Assembly (NCBI GenBank): GCA_002424305.1
Contig: DIQZ01000013.1
Coordinates: 1,534-6,857, forward strand
Origin: Firmicutes bacterium UBA5449
GTDB lineage: Bacteria; Bacillota; SHA-98; UBA4971
Reading direction: 5' to 3'
DNA length: 5,324 bases
The stretch's first letter is position 1, and each line of letters opens with the position of its first letter. Below the pieces are notes generated by a model, which searched no databases, was not told the origin of the DNA, and saw only the letters and a program-made list of their open reading frames with translations. Below, piece by piece: positions 5,025 to 5,324 of the stretch. A program made the position numbers and the translations under genes.

Positions 5025-5324
5025 GAAAAAACCTAAATTCTTAGGTAAGGTGCTTGAATTTGGCGCACCTAATGCGGATCGCTGCTCTAAAATAGAGCAC
5101 GCCTATCATAACCTTTTTCAGGGTGCTCGATTTCCTATCACATATTCTAAAAACGTGCTCTAATAACGCGCACACTTTTTAAAAACGTGCTTGCTTTTCG
5201 AGCACGCATCCTCACGAAGCACCTGACAAGAGCACTCTTTCGCACCAGGTGGTCGAAAATGAAGCACTCTTACGAAAAGTGTGCTCTAAAATAGTGCATC
5301 AAAATCGTTTTGGTGGTTGACTTT
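4808..5324. repeat. Array of 19-nt interrupted palindromes with a 32-nt period, running off the right edge
   Basis: A 19-nt unit, consensus about GTGCTC-N7-GAGCAC with an AT-rich centre, starts at 4841, 4882, 4914, 4947, 5050, 5082, 5123, 5155, 5187, 5249 and 5281. A shorter 17-nt copy lies at 4808, a poor copy near 5217, and a cut copy begins at 5313. Steps are mostly 32 or 33 nt, with two of 41. In 4979-5042 the copies have decayed, and 4947 to 5050 spans about three periods. Segments between units are mostly 13 nt and resemble each other (CCTTTTCAGAAAC, ACTTTTTAAAAAC), with weak inverted symmetry. Arms often keep pairing while the sequence varies, for example GTGCT with AGCAC at 5187-5205 and TGCTC with GAGCA at 5083-5099. 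A 32-nt period is not a multiple of 3 and stops occur in the frames, so this is not coding. A diverged possible copy lies at 4728-4746. Confidence 0.88.
5025..5265. repeat. Higher-order repeat unit B of the palindrome array (about 241 bp)
   Basis: Second copy of the higher-order unit, with ATTCTTAGGTA at 5037-5047 and the same order of palindromes and step sizes as unit A. No third copy in the same phase follows: beyond 5265 the array continues as plain 32-nt units. Confidence 0.7.

Noticed and set aside
4808..5324. CRISPR array, because of short repeats at near-regular spacing with partial dyad symmetry
   Set aside because: The repeats differ strongly from one another, the 13-nt intervening segments are too short and resemble each other, and a 241-bp block is duplicated. 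No cas gene is in view.

Overview
The window comes from a bacterial chromosome, or a contig assembled from one. It holds four protein genes, all on the minus strand, separated by unusually long non-coding stretches. Bacterial signals are clear: strong AGGAGG-type ribosome binding sites, a near-consensus sigma-70-type promoter upstream of cysE, and typical bacterial CysE, CysK and Fe/Mn superoxide dismutase sequences. The style of the proteins suggests an anaerobic or microaerophilic lineage such as the Clostridia (Peptococcaceae-like) or Chloroflexi. That placement is an impression from sequence style and is weak.

Layout from the left edge: (1) 1-1370, the N-terminal 456 residues of a P2A-type (SERCA/PacL-like) Ca2+-transporting ATPase, cut by the window edge. 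(2) 1371-1846, a non-coding stretch with several inverted repeats, including a hairpin followed by a T-run that probably ends sod transcription. (3) 1847-2533, an Fe/Mn superoxide dismutase with a His-containing N-terminal extension and a His in the place usually held by the active-site Gln. (4) 2534-2948, a non-coding stretch with three degenerate copies of a 30-40 bp repeat and three 10-bp tandem repeats just upstream of sod. (5) 2949-3926, cysteine synthase CysK. (6) 3954-4592, serine O-acetyltransferase CysE, read from a GTG start. (7) 4593-4784, the cysE leader and promoter. (8) about 4784-5324, a dense array of imperfect palindromes that runs off the right edge.

cysE and cysK form a two-gene operon with a 27-nt gap, in pathway order. 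CysE makes O-acetylserine from serine and acetyl-CoA, and CysK uses it with sulfide to make cysteine. The superoxide dismutase and the Ca2+ ATPase are probably separate transcription units; nothing in the sequence ties them to cysteine synthesis.

The most unusual element is the array upstream of cysE. A 19-nt interrupted palindrome (consensus about GTGCTC-N7-GAGCAC) recurs about every 32 nt, with 13-nt intervening segments that also resemble each other. Part of the array is duplicated as a higher-order unit of about 241 bp. It is not a CRISPR array and not coding. Its function is unknown.
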